61,598 nt of DNA from Bacteroidales bacterium UBA3824 (GTDB taxonomy: Bacteria > Bacteroidota > Bacteroidia > Bacteroidales > UBA3824): the NCBI GenBank assembly GCA_002393195.1, contig DGIK01000043.1, positions 1 to 61,598 on the forward strand. The letters are read 5' to 3'. The notes under the pieces are model-generated. The model searched no databases, was not told the DNA's origin, and saw only the letters and a program-made list of their open reading frames with translations. This document shows positions 15,831 to 24,503 of the stretch, in pieces; position 1 is the stretch's first letter, and each line of letters begins with the position of its first letter. The position numbers and the translations under genes are program-made.

Positions 15831-17003
15831 ATGGAACGCAGACATATCGCCATATTGGGCTCCACAGGGAGCATTGGAACGCAGACATTGGATGTCATCA
15901 GGCGCAATCCCGACCGTTTTGAGGCAGAGGTGTTGACAGCGGGCGGCAATTGGGAATTGCTTGTAAAACAGGCAATTGAATTTAAGCCAAACGCCGTGGT
16001 CATCGCCGACGACACCAAATACGAGTTGGTGAAGGACGCATTGAAGGATTATCCTATAAAGGTGTTTGCGGGCAAGGACGCTTTGCAGCAAGTAATGGAA
16101 TTTGACAGCATCGACATCGTTGTAGCGGCACTCGTTGGATATGCTGGATTGATGCCTACGATACACGCCATCCGTCACGGCAAGCCAATCGCCCTCGCCA
16201 ACAAGGAGACCCTCGTAGCCGCCGGAAGCATCGTTACAGCCGAGGCGGTGGAGCATCGTGTGCCGATTTTGCCTGTTGACAGCGAACATTCCGCCATTTT
16301 CCAATCCATCATTGGTGAACAAGGCGAAATCGAAAAAATACTCCTCACTGCGTCCGGCGGCCCCTTCCGTGGAATGACCGCCGAGCAATTGAAATCCGTA
16401 AAAAAAGAAGCCGCCCTCCGTCATCCTAATTGGAATATGGGCGCAAAGGTTACCATAGATTCGGCGTCGATGATGAACAAAGGCCTCGAAACCATTGAGG
16501 CTATGCACCTTTTCCAAGTGCCGATAGACAAAATCGAAGTGCTGATACATCCTCAGAGCATCATACATTCGGGCGTTCAGTTTGTGGACGGCTCGGTGAA
16601 GGTGCAGATGGGAATGCCCGATATGAGGCTCCCAATACAGTTTGCGATAGGCTACCCCGACCGCATCAAGAGCGATTTTCCAAGGGTCGATTTCTTCTCG
16701 TTGCCCAAGGGTCTCACTTTTGAAAAGCCGGACTTGACCACATTCCGCAATCTTGCCATTGCAATGGATTCCGCCCGCCGTGGTGGCAACGCGCCCTGCG
16801 CTATGAATGCCGCCAACGAGGTCGCCGTCCGTGGCTTCTTGAACGACAAGATTGGTTTTGTGGAGATGTCGGATTTGATAGAGAAGGTAATCGCCAAGAC
16901 TTCCTTCGTCGCCAAACCGACTCTTGATGATATTATGGCCACCCACAAGGAAGCCACTGAGATTGCCCAGGAGCAATTGAACAATCATTCTCGCTATTGT
17001 TAA
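15831..17003 (+). CDS. dxr: 1-deoxy-D-xylulose 5-phosphate reductoisomerase
   Basis: DXR converts DXP to MEP with NADPH, the committed step of the non-mevalonate isoprenoid pathway. The 390-residue protein has the NADPH loop GSTGSIG at residues 10-16, ALANKETLVAAG near 122 and the substrate/metal segment PVDSEHSAIFQ near 147. WNMGAKVTIDSASMMNKGLE and HPQSIIHSGVQF (about 203-245) are also conserved. Length is normal for the family. It sits between the M23 peptidase and the sugar-lipid transferase on the same strand with short gaps (56 and 21 bp); undecaprenyl phosphate, a product of its pathway, is the lipid used by the next gene. Confidence 0.96.
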   Translation: MERRHIAILGSTGSIGTQTLDVIRRNPDRFEAEVLTAGGNWELLVKQAIEFKPNAVVIADDTKYELVKDALKDYPIKVFAGKDALQQVMEFDSIDIVVAALVGYAGLMPTIHAIRHGKPIALANKETLVAAGSIVTAEAVEHRVPILPVDSEHSAIFQSIIGEQGEIEKILLTASGGPFRGMTAEQLKSVKKEAALRHPNWNMGAKVTIDSASMMNKGLETIEAMHLFQVPIDKIEVLIHPQSIIHSGVQFVDGSVKVQMGMPDMRLPIQFAIGYPDRIKSDFPRVDFFSLPKGLTFEKPDLTTFRNLAIAMDSARRGGNAPCAMNAANEVAVRGFLNDKIGFVEMSDLIEKVIAKTSFVAKPTLDDIMATHKEATEIAQEQLNNHSRYC

Positions 17004-17024
17004 CAATCAAAAATAGGAAACGAC

Positions 17025-18413
17025 GTGAACCAGATAATTGATTATCAGATACCTTCGAGGAAGTCCATCTCCTACGTGGTGGTGGTGCTAATAGATTTGC
17101 TCGTCATGGGAGCAACGTATTGGGGGATGCATCATTTTTTCCCGAAACTCGTCAATTTTGACTACTCAATCTGTTGGTGGTTTGGATGTTACATATTATC
17201 GACATTCCTATTGCCTCCGTTGGCATACAGGCGCATTGCCCGCATAGATTTGGTGATGCTCCGCAGTAGCAAGACCGCATTGCTGATGGGCGTGCTGTAC
17301 TTCTTTTTCAATCGCGCCATCGACTATACAACATTCTCCAAAAGCGTCATATTGATGTTGGCGGTGCTTGTGGTGGGCATGATATTGTCGCGCTGGATAG
17401 GCTCGTCGATTGTATCGCGGATGCGCCGCCGTCATATTGACAATTGCGAGGTGGTTTTTGCCGGTGCTGGAGTAAATCTCCGCAAGCTCTACGACGCAAT
17501 GTCGGACCCGCGCATCGGCTACCACATCCACGGTTATTTTGAAAACAAGGAATCGCGCAACCTTGGCGACGTACTCCCGCGTCTCGGCGATGTGAAGGAT
17601 ACCATCGACTATCTGAAAAAACATAAGGTTGATATGCTCGTCTGCAATATCGGCACCGACCGCGTGGAGGAAATTTCGCCGATAATGGACTATTGCGAAA
17701 ACAATTTCATCAAATTCTACACCGTTCCCAACGTCCACAACTATCTGAAACGCTCTATGAATATGGAGTTTGTGGGCGATATGCCGGTGTTGGCAATCCG
17801 CAACGAACCTCTCCGCCGTCCGTTCAATAGGTTTAGAAAACGTGCATTTGATGTGATATGCTCTGGAATAGGACTTCTTTTACTATCGCCGCTATTCTTC
17901 GTCGTGGGCTGCATCATCAAGATAAAGTCTCCGGGTCCTATGTTTTTCCGTCAGAAGCGCGGCGGTCAGGACGGCAAGGAGTTCATTTGTTACAAATTCC
18001 GCAGTATGCACGTAAACGCCGAGGCAGACACAAAACAGGCTACCGAGGACGACCCGCGCAAATATCCTTTTGGCAATTGGATGCGCAAGCACAATGTCGA
18101 TGAGTTGCCGCAGTTGATTAATGTGTTCCTTGGCGATATGAGCCTCGTGGGACCCCGTCCGCACATGAGGTTGCACGACGATTATTACGGCAAGAGCATC
18201 AACGGCTATTCGGTGCGTTTCTGGGTGAAACCGGGCATCACTGGTTGGGCTCAGGTAAACGGCTACCGTGGCGAAACCAAGGAAATGTGGCAGATGGAGG
18301 AGCGCGTTGTCTGCGACATCTGGTATCTCGAAAACTGGTCGTTCTCCCTCGACGTCCGCATCATCGTAAAGACCATACTCAATATGATACACGGCGAAAA
18401 GGCTGCGTATTAA
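17025..18413 (+). CDS. Undecaprenyl-phosphate sugar phosphotransferase (WcaJ-type)
   Basis: The 462-residue polyprenol-phosphate sugar-phosphotransferase starts at GTG 17025 (no ATG precedes the first membrane segment). It has about four N-terminal membrane segments and a CoA-binding-like middle domain (FAGAGVNLRKLYDAM). A fifth hydrophobic segment near 285 leads into the bacterial sugar transferase domain: FRQKRGGQDGKEFICYKFRS, then NVDELPQLINVFLGDMSLVGPRPHM. It transfers a hexose-1-phosphate, probably glucose, to undecaprenyl phosphate and so starts capsule or exopolysaccharide repeat units. No other polysaccharide gene is next to it, so the pathway it serves is not shown here. Confidence 0.88.
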   Translation: MNQIIDYQIPSRKSISYVVVVLIDLLVMGATYWGMHHFFPKLVNFDYSICWWFGCYILSTFLLPPLAYRRIARIDLVMLRSSKTALLMGVLYFFFNRAIDYTTFSKSVILMLAVLVVGMILSRWIGSSIVSRMRRRHIDNCEVVFAGAGVNLRKLYDAMSDPRIGYHIHGYFENKESRNLGDVLPRLGDVKDTIDYLKKHKVDMLVCNIGTDRVEEISPIMDYCENNFIKFYTVPNVHNYLKRSMNMEFVGDMPVLAIRNEPLRRPFNRFRKRAFDVICSGIGLLLLSPLFFVVGCIIKIKSPGPMFFRQKRGGQDGKEFICYKFRSMHVNAEADTKQATEDDPRKYPFGNWMRKHNVDELPQLINVFLGDMSLVGPRPHMRLHDDYYGKSINGYSVRFWVKPGITGWAQVNGYRGETKEMWQMEERVVCDIWYLENWSFSLDVRIIVKTILNMIHGEKAAY

Positions 18414-18427
18414 TTATATTATCCAAA

Positions 18428-18506
18428 AATGCAAAGAATGGTAAAGAATTACAAGAATGTTTTCTGGTAAGGAGATTCTTTCAATTCTTTTTTAATTCTT
18501 TTAATT
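18428..18506. repeat. Imperfect palindrome of phased AAAGAAT words
   Basis: The left arm has AAAGAAT/CAAGAAT at about 18433, 18443 and 18453 (10-bp steps). The right arm has ATTCTTT copies mirroring it (GATTCTTTCAATTC, TTTAATTCTTTTAATT). It lies downstream of the sugar transferase and before nnr. Transcribed, it would form a long, AT-rich, mismatched hairpin that could act in termination or mRNA protection. The same design with other words is seen at four other places in the window. Confidence 0.5.
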
Positions 18507-18550
18507 AATGGTAAAACATAATGCCGTAAGGCATTGAAAATGTTGTGGCT

Positions 18551-20083
18551 ATGAAAATACTCAGTGCAAAACAGGCGCACGAACTCGACCGTGCTATTAT
18601 GGACAGGGAAAATATTACTTCCCTCCAACTTATGGAACGTGCTGCCGAGGGTCTCGCGGCGAAGATTATGCAACGTTTTCCCGATACGTCGAGGAGTTTC
18701 AAGATTTTTTGTGGCTGCGGCAACAACGGTGGCGATGGTCTTGCTGTCGGTCGCATCTTGCATACGCATGGCTACGACGTGGATTGTTATCTTATAGAAT
18801 CCGAAAAATACAGCGACGATTGCTCCAATAACGCCAAGATTGCCAAGGAAATGGGCATTTTGCATACCATTGGCGAATATGATTCTTTGCCCGATGACGA
18901 TGATTCTGATATTTACATTGACGCGCTCTTTGGTTCGGGTCTCAATCGCAAAATCACTGGTGTAGCCGAAAAAATGGTTTATTATTGCACAAGTGATTAT
19001 AATTTTGTGATTTCCATAGATATACCGTCGGGTCTCGCCGACAACTCCATCGTTGACGATTCCATTGACCCTGATACCGAAGACTTGGCTGAGGTTGTGG
19101 TGAGGGCGGATTGGACTTTGACGATAGAAAGCCCGTTTCTTTCTATGTTTATGCCTGAAAATCACGTTTTTGTAGGTGATTTTGACATTGTGCCAATCAC
19201 TATTGACGACAGCGAGAAGGCATATATTGACACCAATTATTATTATACGGAGTTTCAGGACATCAGGCAGATGTTTCGTCCTCGCAAAAAGTTTTCGCAC
19301 AAGGGTACTTTTGGTCACACCTTATTAATAACAGGCGCAAAGGGCAAGTCTGGTGCGGCTGTTATGTGTTCAAAGGCTTGTCATCGTGCCGGGGCGGGAT
19401 TGGTGACGGCGTATGTGCCGTCGGATTTAGTTGACATTCTGCAAGTTGCAACGCCTGAGACAATGGTCGGCATAGATTCCAACGCCTCAATTATTTCCGA
19501 TATTCCCACGTTGTGCAAATATTCCGCCATTGGCATTGGCCCTGGCATCGGTACGGACAGCATTACTGTTGCCGCCGTCCAAAAACTGTTGCAAACTGCC
19601 TTCCAGCCGCTTGTAATGGATGCCGACGCCCTCAATATCCTCGCCGCAAACCCCGAATTGATGAGCTTGTTGCCCAAAAATACCATTATTACGCCGCATT
19701 TGAAAGAGTTTGAGCGGCTGTTTGGACGGGCGGAGGATTCGATACGGCGTATTGAGTTGTTGGCGCAAAAGGCAAAGGAACACAATATTATAATAGTGTT
19801 GAAGGGTGCATATACGGCGATTTGCGATGCTTACGGCAATATTTATTTCAATTCCACTGGCAATCCTTGTATGGCGACGGCTGGCAGCGGCGATGTTTTG
19901 ACGGGCGTGATTGCGGCGTTGCTTGCGCAAGGTTATCCGCCTTTGGACGCGGCGCGGTTTGGCGTTTATGTTCACGGTTTGGCGGGCGATATTGTGGCTG
20001 AACGTGTTGGTTTGCAGGGCGTTATCGCGTCCGACATAATCGAAGCGTTAACGTTTGCGTTCAAAAAAATTGCGGATAATTGA
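18551..20083 (+). CDS. nnr: Bifunctional NAD(P)H-hydrate repair enzyme (epimerase + dehydratase)
   Basis: From ATG 18551 the product is 510 residues; a GTG two codons upstream is possible but not needed. The N-terminal YjeF/NAXE epimerase domain (about 1-215) has CGCGNNGGDGLAVGR near 58 and DALFGSGLNRKITG near 125. The C-terminal ADP-dependent NAXD dehydratase domain (about 230-510) has HKGTFGHTLLITGAKGKSGA, GPGIGTD, VMDADALNIL, KGAYTAI and TAGSGDVLTGVIAALLAQG. Together they repair hydrated, inactive NADH and NADPH. The full fusion length is normal. It follows the sugar transferase after 137 bp. Confidence 0.95.
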   Translation: MKILSAKQAHELDRAIMDRENITSLQLMERAAEGLAAKIMQRFPDTSRSFKIFCGCGNNGGDGLAVGRILHTHGYDVDCYLIESEKYSDDCSNNAKIAKEMGILHTIGEYDSLPDDDDSDIYIDALFGSGLNRKITGVAEKMVYYCTSDYNFVISIDIPSGLADNSIVDDSIDPDTEDLAEVVVRADWTLTIESPFLSMFMPENHVFVGDFDIVPITIDDSEKAYIDTNYYYTEFQDIRQMFRPRKKFSHKGTFGHTLLITGAKGKSGAAVMCSKACHRAGAGLVTAYVPSDLVDILQVATPETMVGIDSNASIISDIPTLCKYSAIGIGPGIGTDSITVAAVQKLLQTAFQPLVMDADALNILAANPELMSLLPKNTIITPHLKEFERLFGRAEDSIRRIELLAQKAKEHNIIIVLKGAYTAICDAYGNIYFNSTGNPCMATAGSGDVLTGVIAALLAQGYPPLDAARFGVYVHGLAGDIVAERVGLQGVIASDIIEALTFAFKKIADN

Positions 20084-20089
20084 AAAAAA

Positions 20090-20121
20090 TTTGGTGATAA
20101 AGTATATCTTTGTTATCTTTG
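20090..20121 (+). promoter_or_regulatory. Promoter of the 20153 lipoprotein gene
   Basis: TTTG at 20090-20093 and TATCTTTG at 20114-20121 are 20 bp apart, a near-ideal Bacteroidetes promoter. A second TATCTTTG at 20105 overlaps it. The start of nnr's downstream neighbour lies 31 bp later. Confidence 0.55.
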
Positions 20122-20152
20122 ACGCGATAATTAACTCAAAATCACAAGCAAT

Positions 20153-20587
20153 ATGAAAAAATTTTCGATTTTATTCGCAACGCTCATCGTATTGATGGCG
20201 TGCGTTGTAGTCTCCTGCGGCAGCAGTAGCAGCGGCGGAGATGAACCCAATAATGGTGGTGGCGGCGAAAAAGTAACCGCTAAGTTCTTGACCGAGGACG
20301 AATTTGCCAAGAGTGCGTGGAAGGGCGAGTTGAATGGCAAGGAACTTACTCTCGACGTAACGAGCAAGACTGCTATGACGTTGAAATATTACGTTGTAAA
20401 GCCTGCTTCCAAGAATACCGACCCAGTGTACGAACAGGTAACAGTGAACATCACATACGCCTTCGATGCAGCCAAGGGCGTTGCCACAGGCTCTGCTAAC
20501 AATGTAGCATACGTCGCAACATTGACCGCCAAGGACAAGATGGATTTCACAATGGGTTCGGAGAATGTAAAACTCACAAAGAAATAA
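20153..20587 (+). CDS. Small lipoprotein of unknown function
   Basis: The 144-residue protein has a lipoprotein signal (lipobox VVSC, acylated Cys at residue 22), followed by a low-complexity Ser/Gly/Asp/Asn linker (GSSSSGGDEPNNGGGGEK). The remaining roughly 100 residues appear to be a small beta-rich domain (SAWKGELNGKELTLDV, VTVNITYAFDA, YVATLTAKDKMDF), as in many Bacteroidetes surface lipoproteins. The linker acidic residues after the Cys could act as a surface-export signal, but this is a guess. It has its own promoter and a strong terminator, so it is a single-gene unit. Confidence 0.75.
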   Translation: MKKFSILFATLIVLMACVVVSCGSSSSGGDEPNNGGGGEKVTAKFLTEDEFAKSAWKGELNGKELTLDVTSKTAMTLKYYVVKPASKNTDPVYEQVTVNITYAFDAAKGVATGSANNVAYVATLTAKDKMDFTMGSENVKLTKK

Positions 20588-20616
20588 CCTCTTTTTTATT
20601 TTCCCCCTTTTTTTTC

Positions 20617-20661
20617 GGATGCCCAGTTTTTTTATTTTTTTTTGCTGGGCATCCTTTTTTT
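20617..20661. terminator. Bidirectional rho-independent terminator
   Basis: GGATGCCCAG at 20617-20626 pairs perfectly with CTGGGCATCC at 20645-20654. T-runs follow on the plus strand and, through the A-equivalent T-run before the stem, on the minus strand as well. It separates the convergent lipoprotein gene and phosphatase gene. Confidence 0.8.
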
Positions 20662-20662
20662 G

Positions 20663-22651
20663 TTACGGTTCATCATCGGGGTCGTCTTCTTCGGCTTGGG
20701 TGATTACAATGCCAACGATGGAGATGTCGTCCACTTGTTCGAGGGTGCCGCGCCATTCTATGTGTTTGTCATAGAAGAATTTAGCCATTACGTCGGCATT
20801 GTCCATTTTTGACGCTTCTATTATAAGGTTGGAGAAATTGCGGCGTCCGAGTTTTTTGCCAAATTCGGAGCCAAACTGATCGGCGTATCCGTCGGAGCAT
20901 ACGAGGAGAAAGTCGCCTTCTTCGAGTTGCAACCAATGGTCTTCAAACTGGAATTGCTCTTGCTCGCCGATGCTTCCTATCGACACTTTGTCGGGCATTA
21001 TTGTTGTGAGTTCGCCTTTGCGTACAAGATAAAGCGGACGGTATGCGCCAGCGTATTGCACTTGCGTATTTCGCGAATTGATGATGCAAAACGACATATC
21101 CATACCGTCGATGCCGCCCACCTTGGACGACAGACTACTTACAGCCTCTTGGAGTTTGTCGTTGAGGTTCATAAGTATCGTGGAAGGCGGGTCTTCTATG
21201 CGGCATCCCTGCAATATTTCGTCCAAGAATACCTTGCCCATCATAGATACAAATGCGCCTGGTACGCCGTGTCCCTCGCAGTCGCAGAGTGCCATATATT
21301 TGCGTCCAAATTTTTCGCCCATCCAGAAGAAGTCGCCAGATACGATGTCCTTTGGCAGGTTGATGAGGAAACTTTTCTTGAACCTTTGGCGGAGGTAGCC
21401 TTGTCCAGTCATCAACGCCTGTTGTATTGTGGAGGCGTATTCGATGGATTTGGTGACGTCCTTGTTTTTGAGTTCTATCTCGTTGCGCTGCTTTACGATT
21501 TCGAGTTCGGCTTTTTTGAGTGTTGTGATGTCGGTATCTACCGACGCCACTTGCAATATCTTGCCCTTGTCGTCGAGGGTGGGGGAGAGGGTGGTCTGCA
21601 CCCACACTTCGTCGCCGCCTTTGGTGAGGTGCGGCAGCGTGAAGGTTACAGATTTGGCGTTGTCATATACAAAACGGAAAAATTCGATTGCGTCTTTCTG
21701 CCTGAGCGCGGTCTCGTAATGTGCTGATTGTGCGGTGTATTCCTCTACGGTATAACCATATACCTTGGTGAACGAATTGTTGAACCAAGTGATGTTGCCT
21801 TTGTCGTCGAGGAGCATTACGGCGTTGTCGGTGTTGCGGAGGGCGGTGGATATTTTCAGGAGTTCGCTCTGACTCTTGCGCAGTTCGTTGAGGGTGTGTT
21901 CGAGTTCGAGGCGGTGCGCGATGTACTGCTTGTTTTGACGCTCCGACGTTCTCGCCGTGCTGAAATTTACAATTGCCGTCTCCAAATACGACACTATGCA
22001 ATACACTATCTCTATGCGGTGTTCGTTGAAGTAGTATGGCTCGTTGTTGAAGATGGACAGCACGCCAAAAATGATGTCGTCGTCGTAGAGCGGAATGTAG
22101 AGCGCGGAGCCTGTTACGCTCTTACTCACCTTGTATTTTCCGGTGTCTATGTATTGGGATACTTCTTTTTGGTAGTCGTTGATGAGCACCATCTTGCCGT
22201 GTGAGAAGCAGTAGATGTTGATGTTGTTGCATACATCGAGGTTGTACCGTGCAAAAGGTATGGTCTCGCTCTCCATATTGAAGAATGAAAAATCGAGGCT
22301 GTTGAATAAGCCGTTGAGTATGCCGATGCCGATAGAATCGGTGTGTATGAATTTCCTTATAGCCTCGTATGTGATGTTGTAGATTTCTTTTTGCTTCTTG
22401 TGCTTGATGATGCGCAGCCCCGATTGTGTAAGAGCGTGGTATTCCTGAATCATTGCTTCTGTATCTGCCTTCATTTTTGTGGCGTCGTCCAATGCCTTTT
22501 TAGCGTCGATCTGTGCCTTCTTCGTCTCCTGTTTGCAGGTGTTGATAGCACGTTCACAAGCCTCGCTACGTCTCTTGTAGCGAATGTGCACGGCTACGCA
22601 CACGGCGATAACCGCCGCTAATGCTGCTATGGATACTATTGTGTTGAGCAT
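20663..22651 (-). CDS. Membrane-bound GAF/PAS sensor with C-terminal PP2C (SpoIIE-type) phosphatase
   Basis: The 662-residue protein has one N-terminal membrane segment (about 4-23) and a coiled coil (about 28-75). Then come a GAF-like domain (about 80-240), a PAS domain with its C-terminal cap (about 275-390; NAVMLLDDKGNITWFNNSFTKVYGYT) and a PP2C/SpoIIE phosphatase (about 425-650). The phosphatase metal-binding motifs are SGDFFWMGE, DCEGHGVPGAFVSM and LVCSDGYADQ. Proteins of this kind dephosphorylate an anti-sigma-factor antagonist in partner-switching systems, so this is probably a signal-controlled switch. No anti-sigma kinase or STAS antagonist is encoded in the window, so its target lies elsewhere. 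Confidence 0.88.
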   Translation of the reverse strand: MLNTIVSIAALAAVIAVCVAVHIRYKRRSEACERAINTCKQETKKAQIDAKKALDDATKMKADTEAMIQEYHALTQSGLRIIKHKKQKEIYNITYEAIRKFIHTDSIGIGILNGLFNSLDFSFFNMESETIPFARYNLDVCNNINIYCFSHGKMVLINDYQKEVSQYIDTGKYKVSKSVTGSALYIPLYDDDIIFGVLSIFNNEPYYFNEHRIEIVYCIVSYLETAIVNFSTARTSERQNKQYIAHRLELEHTLNELRKSQSELLKISTALRNTDNAVMLLDDKGNITWFNNSFTKVYGYTVEEYTAQSAHYETALRQKDAIEFFRFVYDNAKSVTFTLPHLTKGGDEVWVQTTLSPTLDDKGKILQVASVDTDITTLKKAELEIVKQRNEIELKNKDVTKSIEYASTIQQALMTGQGYLRQRFKKSFLINLPKDIVSGDFFWMGEKFGRKYMALCDCEGHGVPGAFVSMMGKVFLDEILQGCRIEDPPSTILMNLNDKLQEAVSSLSSKVGGIDGMDMSFCIINSRNTQVQYAGAYRPLYLVRKGELTTIMPDKVSIGSIGEQEQFQFEDHWLQLEEGDFLLVCSDGYADQFGSEFGKKLGRRNFSNLIIEASKMDNADVMAKFFYDKHIEWRGTLEQVDDISIVGIVITQAEEDDPDDEP

Positions 22652-22715
22652 TGTGAAGTTGTCTATATTTTTTCCAGTGCGAAATTACTAATTAATTTTG
22701 GTATGGCGAAAATAA

Positions 22716-23390
22716 TCAGTAAAAATCTTTTAATATCGTATCAACGTAAGTGCCAAGTTTACACAATGCGTCTTCAAGTAGCCATTTTTCTTGTTTCTTG
22801 GGGACGATGTGATTGGAAGTGCAGCGGATTTCGGCGTGTGGGACGTGTCGCATCGCGCATACGTATGACATCGCCGCCGATTCCATAGTTTCAAGGTCGG
22901 CGGGAAATCTTTTTAATAGTTTCGCCACGTGGTTTGGCTCGGTGCAGGTGCGGTTTACGGTGTTGACGGTCGCCATTGGCAGTGCGATAGTATTTGCCAT
23001 GTCGTTGATGATGTAGCCAGATTGGAACGGTGGCAGATTGCCGTCCAAAAACTTGGAGCCCGCCACGGGCGCAAAACCGCCGTTTACTGTCTCAAATCCG
23101 CAGTCGGCAAACATTGTTTTTTGTACCGAAAATAGTTGGCAGAGTGGACGGTCGGGGTTGTAATCGCCAGCAATGCCAGCCGTCAACACTGTTTCGTATT
23201 CATATTCCGACAGTACGCGGGTAAGGTGATAGACGGTCTGGAAGATGCCAACTCCTGTTATAAGGACGTCGATATTGCTGTTGATGGGTGTTACGAAGCC
23301 GGTTTGGAGTGCTGATAGACTGCCGTCGCCCGCCTTTGATAGTTCGTTGGCGCAAGCCGCGCATAATAATAGTTTGCGTGTGTGGCTCAT
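22716..23390 (-). CDS. mqnB: Futalosine hydrolase
   Basis: MqnB removes the base from futalosine in the futalosine route of menaquinone synthesis. The 224-residue protein has the nucleoside phosphorylase/hydrolase fold: VLITGVGIFQTVYHLTRVL near 42, LTAGIAGDYNP near 70, and the family-specific DLETMESAAMSYVCAMRHVPHAEIRCTSN near 160-188. The final segment KQEKWLLEDALCKLGTYVDTIL is also typical. 5'-methylthioadenosine nucleosidases are the closest alternative, but the length and the METMES-type motif with the following CTSN favour MqnB. It is divergent from folE; no other mqn gene is in the window. Confidence 0.85.
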   Translation of the reverse strand: MSHTRKLLLCAACANELSKAGDGSLSALQTGFVTPINSNIDVLITGVGIFQTVYHLTRVLSEYEYETVLTAGIAGDYNPDRPLCQLFSVQKTMFADCGFETVNGGFAPVAGSKFLDGNLPPFQSGYIINDMANTIALPMATVNTVNRTCTEPNHVAKLLKRFPADLETMESAAMSYVCAMRHVPHAEIRCTSNHIVPKKQEKWLLEDALCKLGTYVDTILKDFY

Positions 23391-23393
23391 TTT

Positions 23394-23426
23394 TTTGGAT
23401 TATTTGAAAAATTAAGTGTAACTTTG
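23394..23426 (+). promoter_or_regulatory. Promoter of folE
   Basis: TAACTTTG at 23419-23426 is a perfect -7 box, with TTTG at 23394-23397 about 21 bp upstream. Transcription would begin about 25 bp before the folE ATG. Confidence 0.55.
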
Positions 23427-23456
23427 CAGATGCAAATTTATGAAATTTTTTTTTAA

Positions 23457-24098
23457 ATGATAGAGTTTATAGAAAACGGCATTACGCCAAACACTGACAC
23501 ACGGTATTATAAGGTAGAAAATTATAACGAGGCGGCCACGGAGGGCATTTCGTCGGCTGTAAGTTCCATTTTGGCACATCTTGGCGAGGACACTTCGCGC
23601 GAGGGCATCATCCAGACTCCCAAGAGGGTCGCCAAGGCGTTGCAGTTTTGTACCCAAGGCTATCAGGTAGATCCCAAGAAGATTCTTGAAGGCGCATTGT
23701 TTCAGGAAGACTATTCGCAGATGGTGCTCGTGAAGGACATCGAACTATATTCCCTCTGCGAACACCATTTGCTGCCATTTTTCGGCAAGGCGCACGTGGC
23801 GTACATTCCCAATGGCGTTATCACCGGATTGAGCAAGGTGGCGCGTGTAGTTGACGCATACGCAAGGCGGCTTCAAGTGCAGGAGCGTCTTACGATGCAG
23901 ATACGCGACTGCATACAGGAAACCCTTCATCCGCTCGGCGTGGCAGTGGTCATCGAGGCTCATCACCTCTGTATGATGATGCGCGGCGTCCAAAAACAAA
24001 ATTCTGTAACCACGACGTCGGCTTTTTCGGGCATTTTCCTGAAAAGCAAGGCTACGAGGGAAGAATTTTTGAGTTTGATACAGCGGTCGCTGAGGTAA
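23457..24098 (+). CDS. folE: GTP cyclohydrolase I
   Basis: FolE turns GTP into dihydroneopterin triphosphate, the first step of folate (and pterin/queuosine) synthesis. The 213-residue protein carries the zinc ligands C101, H104 and C172 ([14 protein letters not shown] and [10 protein letters not shown]). Other conserved parts are [23 protein letters not shown] and [10 protein letters not shown] near the C-terminus. Length and motifs are those of canonical type IA enzymes. Its ATG at 23457 is 31 bp after a good promoter box. The gene is divergent from mqnB. Confidence 0.96.
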   Translation: MIEFIENGITPNTDTRYYKVENYNEAATEGISSAVSSILAHLGEDTSREGIIQTPKRVAKALQFCTQGYQVDPKKILEGALFQEDYSQMVLVKDIELYSLCEHHLLPFFGKAHVAYIPNGVITGLSKVARVVDAYARRLQVQERLTMQIRDCIQETLHPLGVAVVIEAHHLCMMMRGVQKQNSVTTTSAFSGIFLKSKATREEFLSLIQRSLR

Positions 24099-24152
24099 AA
24101 TTTTTGGTGGGGGATGCCGGAATGGATAGAACACAATGGCAAGAAGATTTAC

Positions 24153-24196
24153 GAGGCAGTGAGATAAAATGTCTTAACATTTTTTAGCACTGCCTC
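24153..24196. repeat. Long hairpin downstream of folE
   Basis: GAGGCAGTG at 24153-24161 pairs with CACTGCCTC at 24188-24196, and the inner TAAAATGT and ACATTTTTTA continue the stem. There is no clear T-run, so it may be a processing site or weak terminator. It overlaps the end of an 18-codon frame (24114-24167, MPEWIEHNG...) that looks like a coding relic and is preceded by GGTGGGGG. Confidence 0.5.
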
Positions 24197-24303
24197 TACC
24201 TACCTATATATTTATACTTTTGAGTTTCTTTGACGGTTTCCGAGGGGTAGAAACCTTAATATATTTTGCACAAGATTTTCCTGAAAAAAAGTTGTGAAGA
24301 AAT

Positions 24304-24335
24304 TTTGCGGTTTCAAAACTTATCCTTTATATTTG
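24304..24335 (+). promoter_or_regulatory. Promoter of the TPR-protein gene
   Basis: TTTG at 24304-24307 and TATATTTG at 24328-24335 with a 20-bp spacer fit the Bacteroidetes promoter. The transcript would start about 160 nt before the ATG at 24504. Confidence 0.55.
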
Positions 24336-24503
24336 CAATGATAAAACTGATGGGCGATTTCAACACGCCCACAGCCGAGAATAATGATAGAATTATTCGG
24401 AAGTTGTGCTGCCTCTCTGATTATTGGGGACGTAGGAAATTCTTGAAAGAGAGAGGGCAGCACGGCGACCGGCTCAATCCAAAAATAACAGGAGGAACAA
24501 ATT
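24336..24503 (+). promoter_or_regulatory. Structured 5' leader with strong Shine-Dalgarno
   Basis: Between the predicted start site and ATG 24504 lies a leader of about 160 nt. GTGCTGCCTCTCT at 24406-24418 pairs with AGAGAGGGCAGCAC at 24450-24463 (one bulge, 31-nt loop). The leader ends with AGGAGGAACAA just before the ATG, an unusually strong ribosome binding site for this phylum. Most genes in this window lack one. It matches no riboswitch class I know. It may be a regulatory leader or part of a transferred element. Confidence 0.45.

Noticed and set aside
15816..17006. 396-codon antisense frame across dxr
   Set aside because: Shadow of dxr with no protein-like features.
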